From Pholis gunnellus (Eukaryota; Chordata; Actinopteri; Perciformes; Pholidae): 64,000 bases of DNA. How positions within the stretch are numbered: position 1 is the stretch's first letter; each line of letters opens with the position of its first letter. A program made the position numbers and the translations under genes. The stretch lies in assembly GCA_910591455.2 (NCBI GenBank), contig OU342812.1:4058732-4122731 (forward strand), read 5' to 3'. A model generated the notes under the pieces. That model saw nothing but the letters and a program-made list of their open reading frames with translations, was not told the DNA's origin and did not search any database. Below are positions 12,001 to 23,400 of this stretch, one piece after another.

Positions 12001-12726
12001 ATCAATACTTGTCTAATTCTATCCAAAGATAAGATTCATTTCTTTATTTCCTCCCAGTTTCACAGACTCACCCAGTTCCTGAGGCTCCCACATGTAGGGG
12101 TCCACTCCGCCGTAGTAAAAGGACTCATAGCTGCCCGTGTCCAGCCTGTCGTCTCCATCCCTCTTCAGCAGCTTGTCTGTGGCTTTCTTTGCCTTCTGAA
12201 CCAAAACTGTGCACAAAGAAAATTAGGACACAAGTGCCTCCAAGTCCACGAGAACATCCATTAATGTTCAGTTCTTGATCTGAACAACTAAACACACATC
12301 AGAGAGCAAACCCCCCTTGTGTGCCTCTGTTTTCAACCAGGAGTCTTCCTCTCTGCAGCTCATCCGTTTTATCTACGTTCCCTCCCTGCAGCAGAAAATG
12401 TTGCCAATTCATCCTGGCAACAATTTCCACCAAGTCAAACACTGCAGTATCAAACTCAATTTGTAACCCTCAAACTGCTTTAAAGAAGGCCACGCTGTCT
12501 TTTTTGCTCAACTAGTTATTTATATTCTTAAGCTTTTACAATGAAACACAAGACGCGACTCACGTTTGAGCTGCCCCCTCACGTGGCGGTCGTCCCCAGA
12601 GTGCTCCTCTTCATAGTGGTCTTGGAGTTGGTAGAAGGACTGGAGGTCCTTGAGGCACAGTGGGCAAAGGAAGCCCTCCTTCACGTCACCTGTGCCCTCA
12701 AAGGGTGGTGGATAGCTGGAGGCCAT
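9024..12726 (-). CDS. rbsn: Rabenosyn-5, FYVE-finger Rab4/Rab5 effector
   Basis: Eleven coding exons run on the minus strand: 12726-12564, 12206-12072, 11924-11824, 11729-11684, 11597-11436, 11342-11086, 10884-10814, 10717-10631, 10539-10437, 10309-10205 and 10121-9024. All are GT-AG and sum to 2328 nt, giving 775 aa (human about 784). Order of parts: an N-terminal C2H2 finger (CPLCLKDLQ..H..EEEH); VDPYMWEPQELG; a helical linker; a FYVE domain (about residues 150-270) with VNDSDVPFCPDCGNKF, RRHHCRLCGS and RCCRHC, interrupted by a Ser-rich GSRRGSISSL insert; PPPHP; a Rab-binding coiled coil (DPLLQQIENI); six NPF motifs; and a C-terminal LLLQQIDNIRAYIFDAK coiled coil. Family role: it binds PI3P and GTP-Rab5/Rab4 on early endosomes, recruits VPS45 and EHD proteins, and drives recycling. 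The intact RHHCR motif suggests PI3P binding is kept. Confidence 0.97.
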
Positions 12727-12738
12727 GACCGCGGCGGG

Positions 12739-13385
12739 CTGTGGTCAGGGAGAACAGAGACGCAAGGTGGGAGATTCTTGCTTCGAGCCACATGTCATGG
12801 GGCGTGCAACCCCCCCAATGATGGCTCCATCACACCTGAGAAAGGTCCTGGGACCCCTGAAGAGCCTGGAGCAAAGCAGATTGAGGCTACAATGAATATT
12901 TCACATGAAATTCAAATGTCAATAATGTGACTTTTATGTAATTAAAGTACAACTGTGACAAGACACTAAATTAGAGAGCTATATTATGTCTAGCTTGGCT
13001 ATTACTGCTGCACATGTTTAAGCTAATGATTGTGTAATATAGCTCTTAACAAAAGGTTTACACCCACTCTAGTCCTCATAGAGAGCTAACATGCTAATGC
13101 TACTGCAGACAGTTCTGTGAGTTGCACAAATCTATTATACGCCATTTAATTAAATATGTGATATTTGTGTGTTAACCACCCAACGGCTTAAGTTACACTG
13201 TTTAAACAGTTCTGTAAGTTTGGCCGCCTTTATACTGTAACTGTAACGTTAGCTGCAGAATGCTAACAGGGTTAGCTTTCTTTAGCTATCGTTTCTCTAA
13301 TCGCTTCGTTTAAAAACACAGAGGACAAATAACTTAAAACTTTTCAAAAACAAATACTACAACACGATGGATGCGGTGTACTTAC
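12739..13385 (-). other. rbsn: rbsn first intron
   Basis: The exon carrying the rbsn start codon has a clean acceptor (gaccacag) ending at 12739, only 12 nt before the ATG, so the leader must come from an upstream exon. A donor GTAAGT on the minus strand at 13385 would define a first intron of about 650 bp. The intron is AT-rich with no other feature seen. Confidence 0.55.
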
Positions 13386-13560
13386 AAATGAATCCAATAA
13401 CAAGTGTGTGGTTGACAGTCAGTGTTCTCTTTGACAGCTCGACAACACCAGCTGCAGCAGCAGCAGCCCTGCCCGGTCATGTGATTAGCATTCGGTCGGT
13501 ACGGGAAGAGAAGAGGGACCAACGACGCGAAACACGCACGCACGAACTGGAGCAGCCTTA
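13386..13560 (-). promoter_or_regulatory. rbsn: Likely rbsn promoter and untranslated first exon
   Basis: This is the nearest CpG-containing, GC-richer stretch upstream of rbsn. It includes gcagcagcagcagccctgcc, ggtcatgtgatta (a CATGTG/CACATG-type E-box) and cggtcggtacgggaag. On the minus strand an exon could end at 13386 before a GTAAGT donor. The exact start site is not visible. The call rests on position, composition and the donor. Confidence 0.45.
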
Positions 13561-13884
13561 TCAGAACAATTCTGTTTTCTTACTTTCTTTTATTCTAACA
13601 TGTGATTTTAACGGTGGATTAGTTTACTACTGTGTTATGTGTATTATGGCCACCTTCTGCTTCGGGATGTGGACTAGATTTTCAAGCCTACCAATTAATG
13701 AATTAAAGCCTCCTTCCATGCATTCAATTACTAACTAAACCAGTTTCCATAAAGTTTATATCTTCAAGAGTTGTCAACATTGTGTGATACATTAGATCTT
13801 TCCCATCAGACAACAGCTATTATCTGATTACAAAAGGTCTTTTAATGTCTTCTAAACGAAATAGAAAATTGACTGGATGACAAC

Positions 13885-14035
13885 AAGGATTCAAGGAGTA
13901 TTTATTGTCATTATGCAACACATGGATGCACATCAAAATTCAGTTGTAGCCCATTTGCTACACAACAAGCACATGACAAACAAAACAAAAACAGTAGTAG
14001 ATTCCTGTAGTGCATCTTTTAATCTTGCATCCTAA
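13885..14035 (+). repeat. Probable interspersed repeat fragment
   Basis: The segment reads ttcaaggagtatttattgtc, then cacatggatgcacatcaaaattcagttg, followed by an A/C-rich tail. This phrase resembles a common fish repeat end that I know in similar wording. There is no second copy in the window, so the identification is tentative. Confidence 0.4.
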
Positions 14036-15212
14036 GGAATGTAAACAGCAGCAACAAAAACAATCCTCTGGGCGGTTAATATGGAACTAAGGAGCCCTGT
14101 CTACTCCTATCCAATGCTCCTGGGTGCTCTCTCTCTCTGTGTGTTAGTTCTCCCCTCCTTCCTTCTTCAGTCAGACATCCTGAACTATGTTGCTATCAAA
14201 CACTTTCACAATACATTTTGGATATCCCTGTGTTCAGCTGACTCACTACTTCTGCTTCAGACTCTAAAGACTTCTATTCTCTTCTGTTCCCGCCCATCCT
14301 CTTAATCACACTCCACACTTCTGCTATTGAGGCAGTCCTCCCAGTTTCACTGTCAAAATCTCTCTTGTATGCAACCAAATGATCGCATATCAGACATACC
14401 AACTCTCTTTCCTCTAGAGAGCTTTAGCACTTCTCCATTTACATCAATGTGCCATCTCCATTATATACCACAACATACTCCTGACCTTCACCTTTTCCCA
14501 GTGCTCTATCAGTCTTCTTCAACAAGTTCCTCCCACCATCCCCCTCCTCTCTTTATTGTCCTTTGAAGGCATGTACAGCACAGTATTACAAAAATGCAAA
14601 TAATGCTTCAACAAAGTGTCTTGTTCACACACCACATCAGTGTCTCCGCCATTAAAAGTATTAACCCCATGGTGGTTCATGATTTCGTCTGCAGATTGTC
14701 TCCCAAGTCAGCCCAAGATGGTGAACTGCTGCTTTTAATATGAACTAAATCCGCACTCTTGCAATAAAGGTGTTTCTGTAATTACATTGTAATTTATCAT
14801 CTGACTGCCCATTCCATTGGTTGTGCTCTTTTTTCCCTCCACTTTCTTCTTCTGTACCTCACCTCACCTGTAGGCGGCGCTGTGAGCCTCTCCAACGCCT
14901 CCATACTTCTTCTCTCCCACATTCATGACTCCCCGCACAACGTTTCCACACCTGGTTACAGAGAATCCCCCCAAAATGGAGATAATATCTTCCTTATTCT
15001 ATTATTCTGAGGTATTGCTAATGTTTCCTCCTGGACTATAATATCACTTCCCATCAGAAACTCCCCTCCGGTCCATTCCGGAAGTAGTTTCCTCACCTGC
15101 TGACGCCCTCATGACAACACTGGACCACTATGTAAGTATATCATTGTGTTTCTTCTTGTACTCTTGCTTCCTGTCTGCTGAACTAAATTATCTCAGTGTC
15201 ATTAAAACAATA

Positions 15213-15454
15213 GGCCCCTTTCACAGCAGCCTTATCCACGTGAGCGTTGCAGGACAACACACACAGGTATAATTAATAACATTAATTACGGCACCGTTCC
15301 ATTTAGGTGGGTCAGCGCCCTGGTATTGAGCATGCTGGCTCACTGGAATGGATGTGACACACTAAATAGAACAGGGCCATAATTAATTTGATTAATTGCA
15401 CCTGTGTTTACACTGCTAAGACATGTCAACATGGCTGCCCTGGAAAAAGGGGCC
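15213..15454. mobile_element. Foldback MITE with TA target duplication
   Basis: The ends are inverted copies: GGCCCCTTTC at the left and the reverse complement GGCCCCTTTT at the right, each flanked by TA (15211-15212 and 15455-15456). The inner arms also pair: cacaggtataattaataa and ggcaccgttccatttag on the left match the reverse complement of the right arm (cacaggtgcaattaatca, ggccctgttctatttag). At about 242 bp and without coding sequence it fits a non-autonomous TA-targeting element. The arms have diverged, so it is old. Confidence 0.75.
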
Positions 15455-16152
15455 TATTATGTTTGCTATAGTGCCAGGTGGGAAGCTGCATCAAGTTCAC
15501 CTTGCGTCAGTTGGTTCGGGACAATTTCATTAATTGCTGATTTGTTCAGGAATACGTGACGTGGAATGATAAAAGCTTTGGGTTTCTGCATTATCACCTT
15601 GAGGCATGTTGTAGAGTGGAGACCATAGGACCATTCGACTAACTCAGTAGTTTATGGTTTTATGAACTTTATATTTTAGCCTACAGCTCACTTTCTGAGG
15701 CTCTATGGTAAAACACAATTAAGAGGCCACGTGTAGTATTAAAGCCTGGAGGTCAATGGGGGCCCAAAGCTCATTTATGCACCGAGGCCCCCTAGTCATG
15801 GGATAATTAAAGTATAATTGGTTGGACTGTCTCAGCCGTTCTCAGTCTTGTGGGTCAGGAACATGAATCTATTGAATGCTATAAGAATGAACAAAGTATA
15901 TATTTTTTTGCTGTGTAAAAAATCTTTTCTCTGACTCACATTTGTTTTCACAGTACAATCCAATGTCCTTAAGAATGAAGTTATTTGATAGGATGTTCTT
16001 GCATAATTATGCTATAATATTATCATTATATCAATGACATAAAATGGTCTTAAAATTACAAGAATATTTATAACAATAGTTATTGTGACAGTAGATGCTG
16101 CTTCACTGGCTCACAAACCAAAAATGTTGGAAACCATAAACTAAACACAGAG

Positions 16153-16154
<2 letters not shown>

Positions 16155-16234
<80 letters not shown>
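16155..16234 (+). repeat. (GT)40 microsatellite
   Basis: About 80 bp of uninterrupted GT lies between rbsn and trh. It is probably polymorphic. Confidence 0.97.
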
Positions 16235-16235
<1 letters not shown>

Positions 16236-16589
16236 GGGTTGTGTGCGTATCACTGTTACATTTTCAATAGGCTTGTGCTCTTTATTAAAGACAGCTTACA
16301 GCTTGACCTATAGACAAAGAAACTCCAAAGCAAACTTTTCAGCTAAATGATATGTAAATGTCTATGTATTTTATATGCCTCGCCTTCTCTCCTTGAGGCA
16401 AGTTCTCAAATATTTTTGTGCATGAGATAAGTATATGTATTCATCTGAAATGTCTCATCCAGTGCAGACAATGTGCATTTGTTTCCTCCCTGCTTGACGG
16501 TTTGTCAAATCCACTGAAGCATTTTACCGCTGGAGTTGAAAGCTGTGTGTGCGCCTCAGTGGAGCTTCTCCACCATGAAGTCTCCATCT

Positions 16590-16800
16590 CTGGCTCACGT
16601 GCTTGATGACTAATCTGCATATTGATCAGACCTGTGGGCAGCCGCTGGATGGAATGAGTCCAATTAAAGTGAGGAGAGGAGATACCTGACACACTCTGTC
16701 TGCTATTGAACCGCATTAATCATTGTCGATGAGGCTAAAGCAGAGTGACTGCTTTGTTGGACTACACACTAATTAGACCTGTTGGGTTGGATAAACAGTT
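16590..16800. promoter_or_regulatory. Possible conserved enhancer downstream of trh
   Basis: A non-repetitive block carries several homeodomain/POU-like words close together: gactaatctgcatattgatc, ccaattaaag, gcattaatcattg and cacactaattagacc. It lies less than 1 kb beyond the trh poly(A) signal. Enhancer function is only inferred from motif density and the lack of repeat character. Confidence 0.25.
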
Positions 16801-17460
16801 TAATAGACTTTAATAGTGCACGAGTTACTGCAACTGAAGCAAACCATACATTTGTACCAATGCGTTTTATTGTCCAACAAAAACATTGGTGGTTGACTTT
16901 AAGGCAAAGGCTTTTTATAATTTAGCTTGAATAAACTTAATCCATGCAATAATATAGAAAAATAATCAGACATGTTTTATTTTGCGGTGCTATTCATTAT
17001 ATTTTACATAAATAGAAAATAATGAAACACAAATCAATTCAATGAAAGGATTTCCTCTGCAAAGCTGTAAACGTTGGCCACTTTCATTGATCATATTTCA
17101 AGCTGGAGCCGACTGGACTGAAGAGCGCGCCGCCTCACAGAGGCAGCGTCGCAAAAAGCCAGTAGACTAATGCTTTCATTCTTGGACTTGGTTATAGTAC
17201 AAGTAGCCTAATCAACGGAATAAATACTAAATCATTTCAATTAATTCAAATCAAGATAGGGCACGCACTCTTGCGAAACCCACATTTACAGCGATATAAC
17301 CAATCTGGAGGACAATTACGCACAAGCTCTCCAAACAAAACAAACAGCAGATACATGTTTTGGCGACGATGATACAGTGATTGTCGGTGGAACAACAGAT
17401 TAAATGGTGTAAATTCTTTTTTCGTTTTTAATAATTCATTGTGGTCACTTCATGTACACA

Positions 17461-17466
17461 TTTATT
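17461..17466 (-). terminator. trh: trh poly(A) signal
   Basis: AATAAA on the minus strand lies about 45 nt after the trh stop codon, giving a short 3' UTR. Confidence 0.6.
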
Positions 17467-17510
17467 TGTTTACAATACAGCAGTACACGCGCTCCGGACT
17501 TCTATTTAAC

Positions 17511-18711
17511 CTACTCTCCTTCCACTAAGTCCTCCTCGGGTGCAAACCTTTTACCCGGGTGTTGTCGCTTCTCCTCGGCATGACTCTTGTTAATGTTGTC
17601 TAAAAAGTCGAGCAGCAAACTGGTCTTGCTGCAGCTCGTAGGGTCCAATACGTCACACGGACTGTTTGTGCCCAAATCCTGACTGGAGTTATCCCAAAAC
17701 CGTTTCCCGGGGTGCTGACGCTTTTCCAACTCAGCGAGGTCGTCGTCTCCTTCTCCGTCCGCATCCCATTCCCCATCGTCGTCCCCATCGCGCTTACCTG
17801 GGTGCTGGCGCTTGCTGTGCACCACCAGGTAGCGCTTCCCCGGGTGCTGTCTTTTTGAAAGTTCACCCAAGAGCGTCACGGGGTTTTCAGAAACGCGTCC
17901 CAACGCGAAGCGCTTTCCCGGGTGCTGCCTCTTCTGGAGCTCCATGAACGAGTGCATTTCTTCTTCGCGTTTGCCCGGGTGCTGTCTCTTTTGAACATCA
18001 AAGTACTGTTCATCCTCGTCTTCTTCTCTCCGCCCCGGATGCTGCCGCTTCTCCAAGTCCTCGCCGTATCTCTTACCGGGATGCTGTCGTTTTGTCACCC
18101 ATTCTGCCTGAGAGGAAGATCCCTCTGGAGAAAGGAAAACATTATTTAGATTACTTCAAGTAGCCCCAAATATAAACATTCCCGTTTCCCTAGTGTGTAT
18201 GCCGTGCGTAAATTGCGCACAAACGAGTGTAGTCGGTGGTCCATCTCCATTCCATCATATGCAATTGGAGTAAGATTCTTTTCCATTTTCATGTTTAAAA
18301 AACAAATGTTTTGTAATATTATTCATTTTCTTACTGGAAACACCAAAATGCCCAAAACTCTCGAACATGTTTTCACTTTAAATACTTTCAATTTAAAAAC
18401 GAGACAAATAGCCCTTTCATCAATGTCATGGTAGTGGGTCATTACATTTTATGACTGAGAAATAAAAAAAAGTTAACTACTTTATGTGACCATTTTGCAT
18501 CAACACACGTATTTTACGCACCGTTTCTGGCGTCTTCGTCTTGTATCTTTTTGAGAATGGAACGTATCAGGAGACTTTCTGCTCTCTGTAGAATGATGTC
18601 GTCTATGGTCCTCCCGTCCGTCTCGTCCTCAGCGGGGATGCCCTGTCCTCCAGACACGGCGAAGTTGCAGACCACGAGAAAAGCCAAGATCAGCAGACAT
18701 GTCGACTTCAT
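17511..18711 (-). CDS. trh: Prepro-thyrotropin-releasing hormone with eight TRH units
   Basis: Two coding exons, 18711-18522 (donor GTGCGT) and 18124-17511 (acceptor ctccag), sum to 804 nt or 267 aa. The start is the ATG followed by a clear signal peptide (KSTCLLILAFLVV...); an upstream in-frame ATG at 18807 lies before the exon 2 acceptor and would be intronic. The precursor contains eight QHPG units, each between dibasic sites: seven KRQHPGKR and one KRQHPGRR (the second). Gly supplies the amide and Gln cyclises to pGlu, giving pGlu-His-Pro-NH2. Human pro-TRH has six. Spacers are acidic (EEDEDEQ, DGDDDGEWDADGEGDDD). The spacer before the last unit has LLLDFLDNINKSHAEE, matching the human LLLGLLDDL..SQGAEE, and two cysteines (CDVLDPTSC). 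TRH drives pituitary TSH and prolactin release and is a neuropeptide in fish brain and skin. Confidence 0.98.
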
Positions 18712-18729
18712 GTTAATTGAGTTGGTCCT
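18522..18729 (-). other. trh: trh exon 2, first coding exon
   Basis: The acceptor cttcatcag ends at 18730 and the exon opens aggaccaactcaattaac before the ATG at 18711. It encodes the signal peptide and an N-terminal propeptide (GIPAEDETDGRTIDDIILQ) without TRH units. It ends one base into a codon, which exon 3 completes as GAG. Confidence 0.85.
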
Positions 18730-19135
18730 CTGATGAAGAAACAGATTAGGGTCGATGGGGAATATATCAGATAAGAGATGAATAATTTGTTCAGTGCAAA
18801 TTTGCAACTTGGTTCACTTGAGGGCAATTTTCTTGACGACTGACACAATACATTCTGACCAGTTCAGGTTCTGATAAAATCCTTGAACCAGTAAATGTGC
18901 ACGGGAGAGTAATTTCACCGCACTAGCATTTTTAAACCAGTTTTACAAAAAGAAAAGATGGAAACTGAACGTCAAGCTGTTAAACACTTCTGAAATAAAT
19001 TTGAATAACGCAAAGGCCTTGTAATAAATAATACATTTGAACTACCCAGATGTGATGGAGCAGCTCCACTAACACTAAAGACAGACATCTTTACTTAGTT
19101 TAATACGGGTTTGTTCTGAAGTGCGCCAGACTCAC

Positions 19136-19253
19136 CTGGGAAGTATCCAAGCTCTCCTCTCCCTCAGACTCTGTTCAGCGCACAGAGATGATCGTTGCTC
19201 TCAGCCTCTGCAGCAGCGGTTGGCGACCCGTATGGACCAAGTCTGGAGGAATG
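19136..19253 (-). other. trh: trh untranslated exon 1
   Basis: A consensus donor (cttcccag/GTGAGT) lies at 19136/19135 on the minus strand. The start near 19253 is set from the TATA box about 26 bp upstream. The exon contains no ATG on the minus strand, so translation must start in exon 2. Its exact 5' end is an estimate. Confidence 0.75.
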
Positions 19254-19278
19254 AGCAGATAACTTTCCCGTGTCAGCA

Positions 19279-19284
19279 TTTATA
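19279..19284 (-). promoter_or_regulatory. trh: trh TATA box
   Basis: TATAAA within gtataaatgc on the minus strand is well placed for a first exon ending at 19136. Confidence 0.75.
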
Positions 19285-19346
19285 CTTTCCGGTCACTGGC
19301 GTCACACCGACGCTGAGAGTCATTTTTCAGGATTGCTTGTCACCGC

Positions 19347-19354
19347 TGATGTCA
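19347..19354 (-). promoter_or_regulatory. trh: CRE-like site in the trh promoter
   Basis: TGACATCA on the minus strand, a one-mismatch CRE, lies about 65 bp upstream of the TATA box. A second half-site (TGACGCCA) lies near 19299-19306. Mammalian TRH promoters are known to be regulated through CREB at a proximal site. That this is the equivalent site is inference. Confidence 0.5.
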
Positions 19355-19399
19355 CCAAGTCGTGCGCAACTGGATGAGGTGAATGGTCGTCCTATAGGG

Positions 19400-20329
19400 G
19401 CCGATGTGAGTTGAAAAAAACAAACAGAGGCCAGAGTGTGAGACAAACAGAAGGCACTAGTAGATGACTGGATAAGATGAATTCACTCTCAGAAAATGTG
19501 AATTTTAAGTTTTTTTTATCCATTTTCTATTGAAGTTGAAAAATCTTTCACTTTGCTGTGGATAAATATATTGTTTACTTAATTAGGTTTTTATACACTG
19601 AGTATGAAAAGATGTGTAAGTTTAAGAAAAAGTGAAGGTCTCCAGAAAGGGCTGCAGAGAGATGCATTCATGTTTCTTTCAGAAACACCCTCAGGTGACA
19701 GGAGTCAAAAGTGAGAGCTGAATCCATCTGCTTCTTTGAGCACAAATAATGCAACACAGCTGAATGTATCAGAGGAGAATCTAACACGTTTTCAAGGGTG
19801 AGCAAAAGAGATTTCGACTTGGTATATAGGCAAAAAAACCCAAAATGTGGTGATCTTTGATGCCAGATTGAGTACAAATCAACATTTGTACTCAAACTGG
19901 CCGTTGGAGTTATGGTTACTTTGTATTTACAATTATAACTGATCATTTGATGATGGATTAGTCAATTATCAGAAAATTAAATGACAACTGTTTTGATAGT
20001 TGACCATATTGTAACATTTTATAGTTTCTGCTTCTCAAATGTGAGAATGTTCTGTTTTTCATGGTCACAATGGAGCATTTTTACAGTAATGTTGAGGACG
20101 CATATGAGCAGGTCTAGTTTTTAGCAAATATCCGACATAATTACTAATATTGATAAAATGATTAATATATATAAAGTTAAGCTATAGGTATTGATGATAA
20201 TGGGGCACCACCATTAGGTGCAGTATCTAAAAAATCATTAAATTGGCTATCAAAGTATAGTAATTATCACAAAAAATTATTGATTATAATTAATAACTTT
20301 ATTTGATTTATATTAATTAAAATAAACTT
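19400..20329. other. Spacer upstream of trh with an old repeat remnant
   Basis: No coding sequence is visible. At about 19940-20060 the words gatggattagtcaattatcagaaaattaa resemble one end of the 'gggctgcaac...cgattaat' family also seen at 47730-47935. That match is weak. The rest is AT-rich. Confidence 0.45.
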
Positions 20330-20480
20330 GTGTTTACAAAGTTTACTGAGGTAATAAATCAAGAGAGAAGTAGTCATTTTCTCATAGACTTCTATACAAC
20401 CAGAGGAGTCGCCCCTTGATGGTCATTAATAAGAATGCAAGTTTAAGGAACTTCAGCCTGTGCTTCACTTCAGGACCCGA
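20330..20480 (-). repeat. High-copy fish repeat, copy 2, fragment
   Basis: The sequence gtttactgaggtaataaatcaagagagaagtag followed by ctatacaaccagaggagtcgcccc matches 29285-29375 and the reverse complement of 1-75. Only one end of the element is present. Confidence 0.8.
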
Positions 20481-23400
20481 GGTAGCTGCCTGACAAGCCA
20501 AGCTGTGGACATTTTTTTATTTCAAACAACAAAACAACCCATTTTTCCTTTTTTGTGTTCTCTTTCCATCCAGATAGCTCTGATATGCTGAGGTTAACAA
20601 TGCAGAAATCTGTTTTTTTTCTTTGCAGGAAGAAGTTAGTCCATCTGAGACCTCCACAAAAACATGGATCACATGGAAGTGGACGTAAAAACACACAGCG
20701 TTCTCCTCAGCTGGACATCAGGTCAGTGGTGTTGTTGAGCACTGCGAGACTTCTCAACCCAAATCTCACCAAAACTATATATTTTGTCCATTATGAGGAG
20801 TCAAATCACTCCACTGTCTGGAGGAACTCCTGCATATGTGGTTAAATGCTATACATGTTTACTATGTTTATCATTTATATACTGCACTCTTCCATGTTTT
20901 ATATATTAAATATAATATAATTTTAAGTAAATAGTAGTAAGACCCATATAAATTATTTATAAGTGCAAAAATGGTGTTTAAAAATGACGGTGTGCTGACT
21001 TAGCTCTAGGAGTTTAAATGGACATTTTCATAATTTCTCACTCACATGACATGCAACAACACTCTATAGGTCTGTTAAGTATTAGCAGTGACAATCCTTT
21101 CAGTTGAGTAACGTCAAAAACCTGTTTCTTTGTGAGGTGCCAGCATTCAGAATTCAAGCTAAGCTAACGTTAGCTGGTTTGCCGACACATGTTGCCATCG
21201 CAACGATGAACAGTCACGTTACCGGCTCAGGCGGGATTGAAACAAGTGCAGGAATACGAAACATTGTACAAAGCAGAGAATACTTTATTAAAATACTTGG
21301 TCAACTCGTTAATGAGAGATACGATTTACTAGTTGACACTAACTGTATTTATGGCAACCTTTTTGTTTATTTGTTTATTGTTGTCTACATAAGTGCTACA
21401 TAGTCTTATTTTTACTTGTGTTCAGTCGGCAGTCCAACCACAATATTTTCAGAACAAATTCTTCTTTCAAATATTTCACTGTGAGTATTTCTAATCTACT
21501 CTCTAAGTGCTACACATACATTCAATCAGTGGTGAATCTCGGCCGTGTAATTACCGTGTAATTACCTGCTTTCACTGAGCTGTCATGTCCAATACTTCAA
21601 GTGGGTTTTAGACTCCTACAGAGCCTGAAATGATTATGTACAGTGTGCTTTATGACAGACTTTTTATTGCATGGTATCATAAATCTGTAGCTCATCTTTA
21701 GCTCTAATATGATGTGTCTCTCTAATGTTAAAACTAAAATGAAATTGGATAGAAATTGAGATTAATAACATTGTAGTGCAGGTAAAACATTTATTTAAAT
21801 AATGAATGTCTTGGTAAAGTTCAATATCTCTTAATCCTCATTCTACCAACATTATTAACATCCAAGGATGACCCACTGGGCACCCCAAGAATAAACCTCC
21901 ATCTTAGCAAAATGTTTACTGTTTTCTTTTTAAAACATTATTAGTTGGTAAAGCAAATTTCCATATTGTGTAAAATTAAGATCAGAACATCTGTCTGTCT
22001 CCTTCAAAATGACAGTGTGTCAGACTTTAAACAAAGACCCATGGCAAACATTGAATCCATCTTTTCTATTCTATATACGGTATACTCAAAATCTTTATTT
22101 AAAAGCACTAATAAAACAGAAAAAAATAAAGTCATCACGACCTAGATTCATTGACAAAGTTGCAAAACATGAAATGATAGAATGAAGCACCTGATATGAC
22201 AAAACAAATGTGTTGCTTTTATCAAAAGTCAACATTGTACTTTAGTTTGCATCTCTTTTGTTGGACCTAACTGTTTGGCTTTCTGTTGTTATAATGATTT
22301 GCGTTTCCTTTGGTTTGTCTGTCAAAGCTCTTTGTGAACTCTGTTTTTAAAGGTGCTATATTAATAAAGTTATTATTATAACCCCTGTGACCCTGTGTTG
22401 GCAGGATGAGGGTTGAACTCAGGTATAGTGTGAAGGAGGACGAGTAATTCCCTGTGAGCCAAAGACGCTCTCTGTCTGGCTGTGATTTGTTTCTGCGCTG
22501 CTTTGCTTCAGACAAAAACAGGAAGTGACCGTTGAGACATATCTGATCTGTACGGGAATCCTTCTGCTTTTGTCCGTCATGTCCCGTCCTTCCTATTAGG
22601 CCAAGTGTGTAGCGACATGCTCAAAGGAACCAGGTTGCTGCCTGAGAGAATGTATGAATGTTGGATTTTAAGCAGTTAAAAAGTCCAGCATGCAGCTGAG
22701 TGCAATCTTTTGAATCTGTTCGGTGAAAGTGGCGTCCTGATACTGAAGCTATAAGATATAGATATGTAGAACAATTAAAGCAGATGGAATGATCGCTGCA
22801 GGTATAGCAGCATCGCTGTGAGGCCGTGATTAAAATACGCCCTCCTTTCTCTTGATTCACTCTCACTCAACCTGCACAAAGAAATAGCTGGCTATCAGAG
22901 TCCTTCAGAGCTGGGAAATCATAACAATTAGTATTCCGGTCAGGATGATGTACCTCATGTACTGAGGAAGAGGACAGGTTAAGTATACACCCCGTGCGCT
23001 AGGAGAAAATAATGAGACTCATTAGCCTCCGTCCTCTGTTTACTCTTGCTGGTGTTAATTATACATCTTTTTTTTTTAAAGTCTTGGTGAACTTCTTCAG
23101 TGTGTGAGAGAAGTTTCTGAAATGCATCATATCTTTTAGAGAAGCCCTGATCATGATTTTATTTACCGTTCGTCGATGAGCGATATCGGCCGATACAGAT
23201 CGTTGTTTTGTTTTATCATAGCAGCTGCAAGACTCCAGAATATGTTTTTCTCACCACCGTCCCAAAACATAATTTCAACCACCCCAAAGTCAGTGTAAAA
23301 AAGTCAAAAACTGTAAATGTAATCCTTTAACTTTGTTATAGTCATCTATAGTGTTTATTTGCATGAAAACATATTAGGAAATGTGCCCAGCCCACATGGG

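Larger units (their letters stand above)
13560..17455. other. Intergenic spacer between rbsn and trh
   Basis: No gene is supported in this 3.9 kb; the ORFs are short and lack conserved motifs. It holds a repeat tail (13885-14035), a foldback element (15213-15454), a long GT tract (16155-16234) and a possible regulatory block (16590-16800). The rest looks like ordinary unique AT-rich DNA. Confidence 0.7.

Noticed and set aside
16155..16350. Frames made of Cys-Val or Thr-His repeats at GT/CA tracts (also near 36480, 38310, 49340 and 58360)
   Set aside because: They are direct translations of dinucleotide microsatellites.
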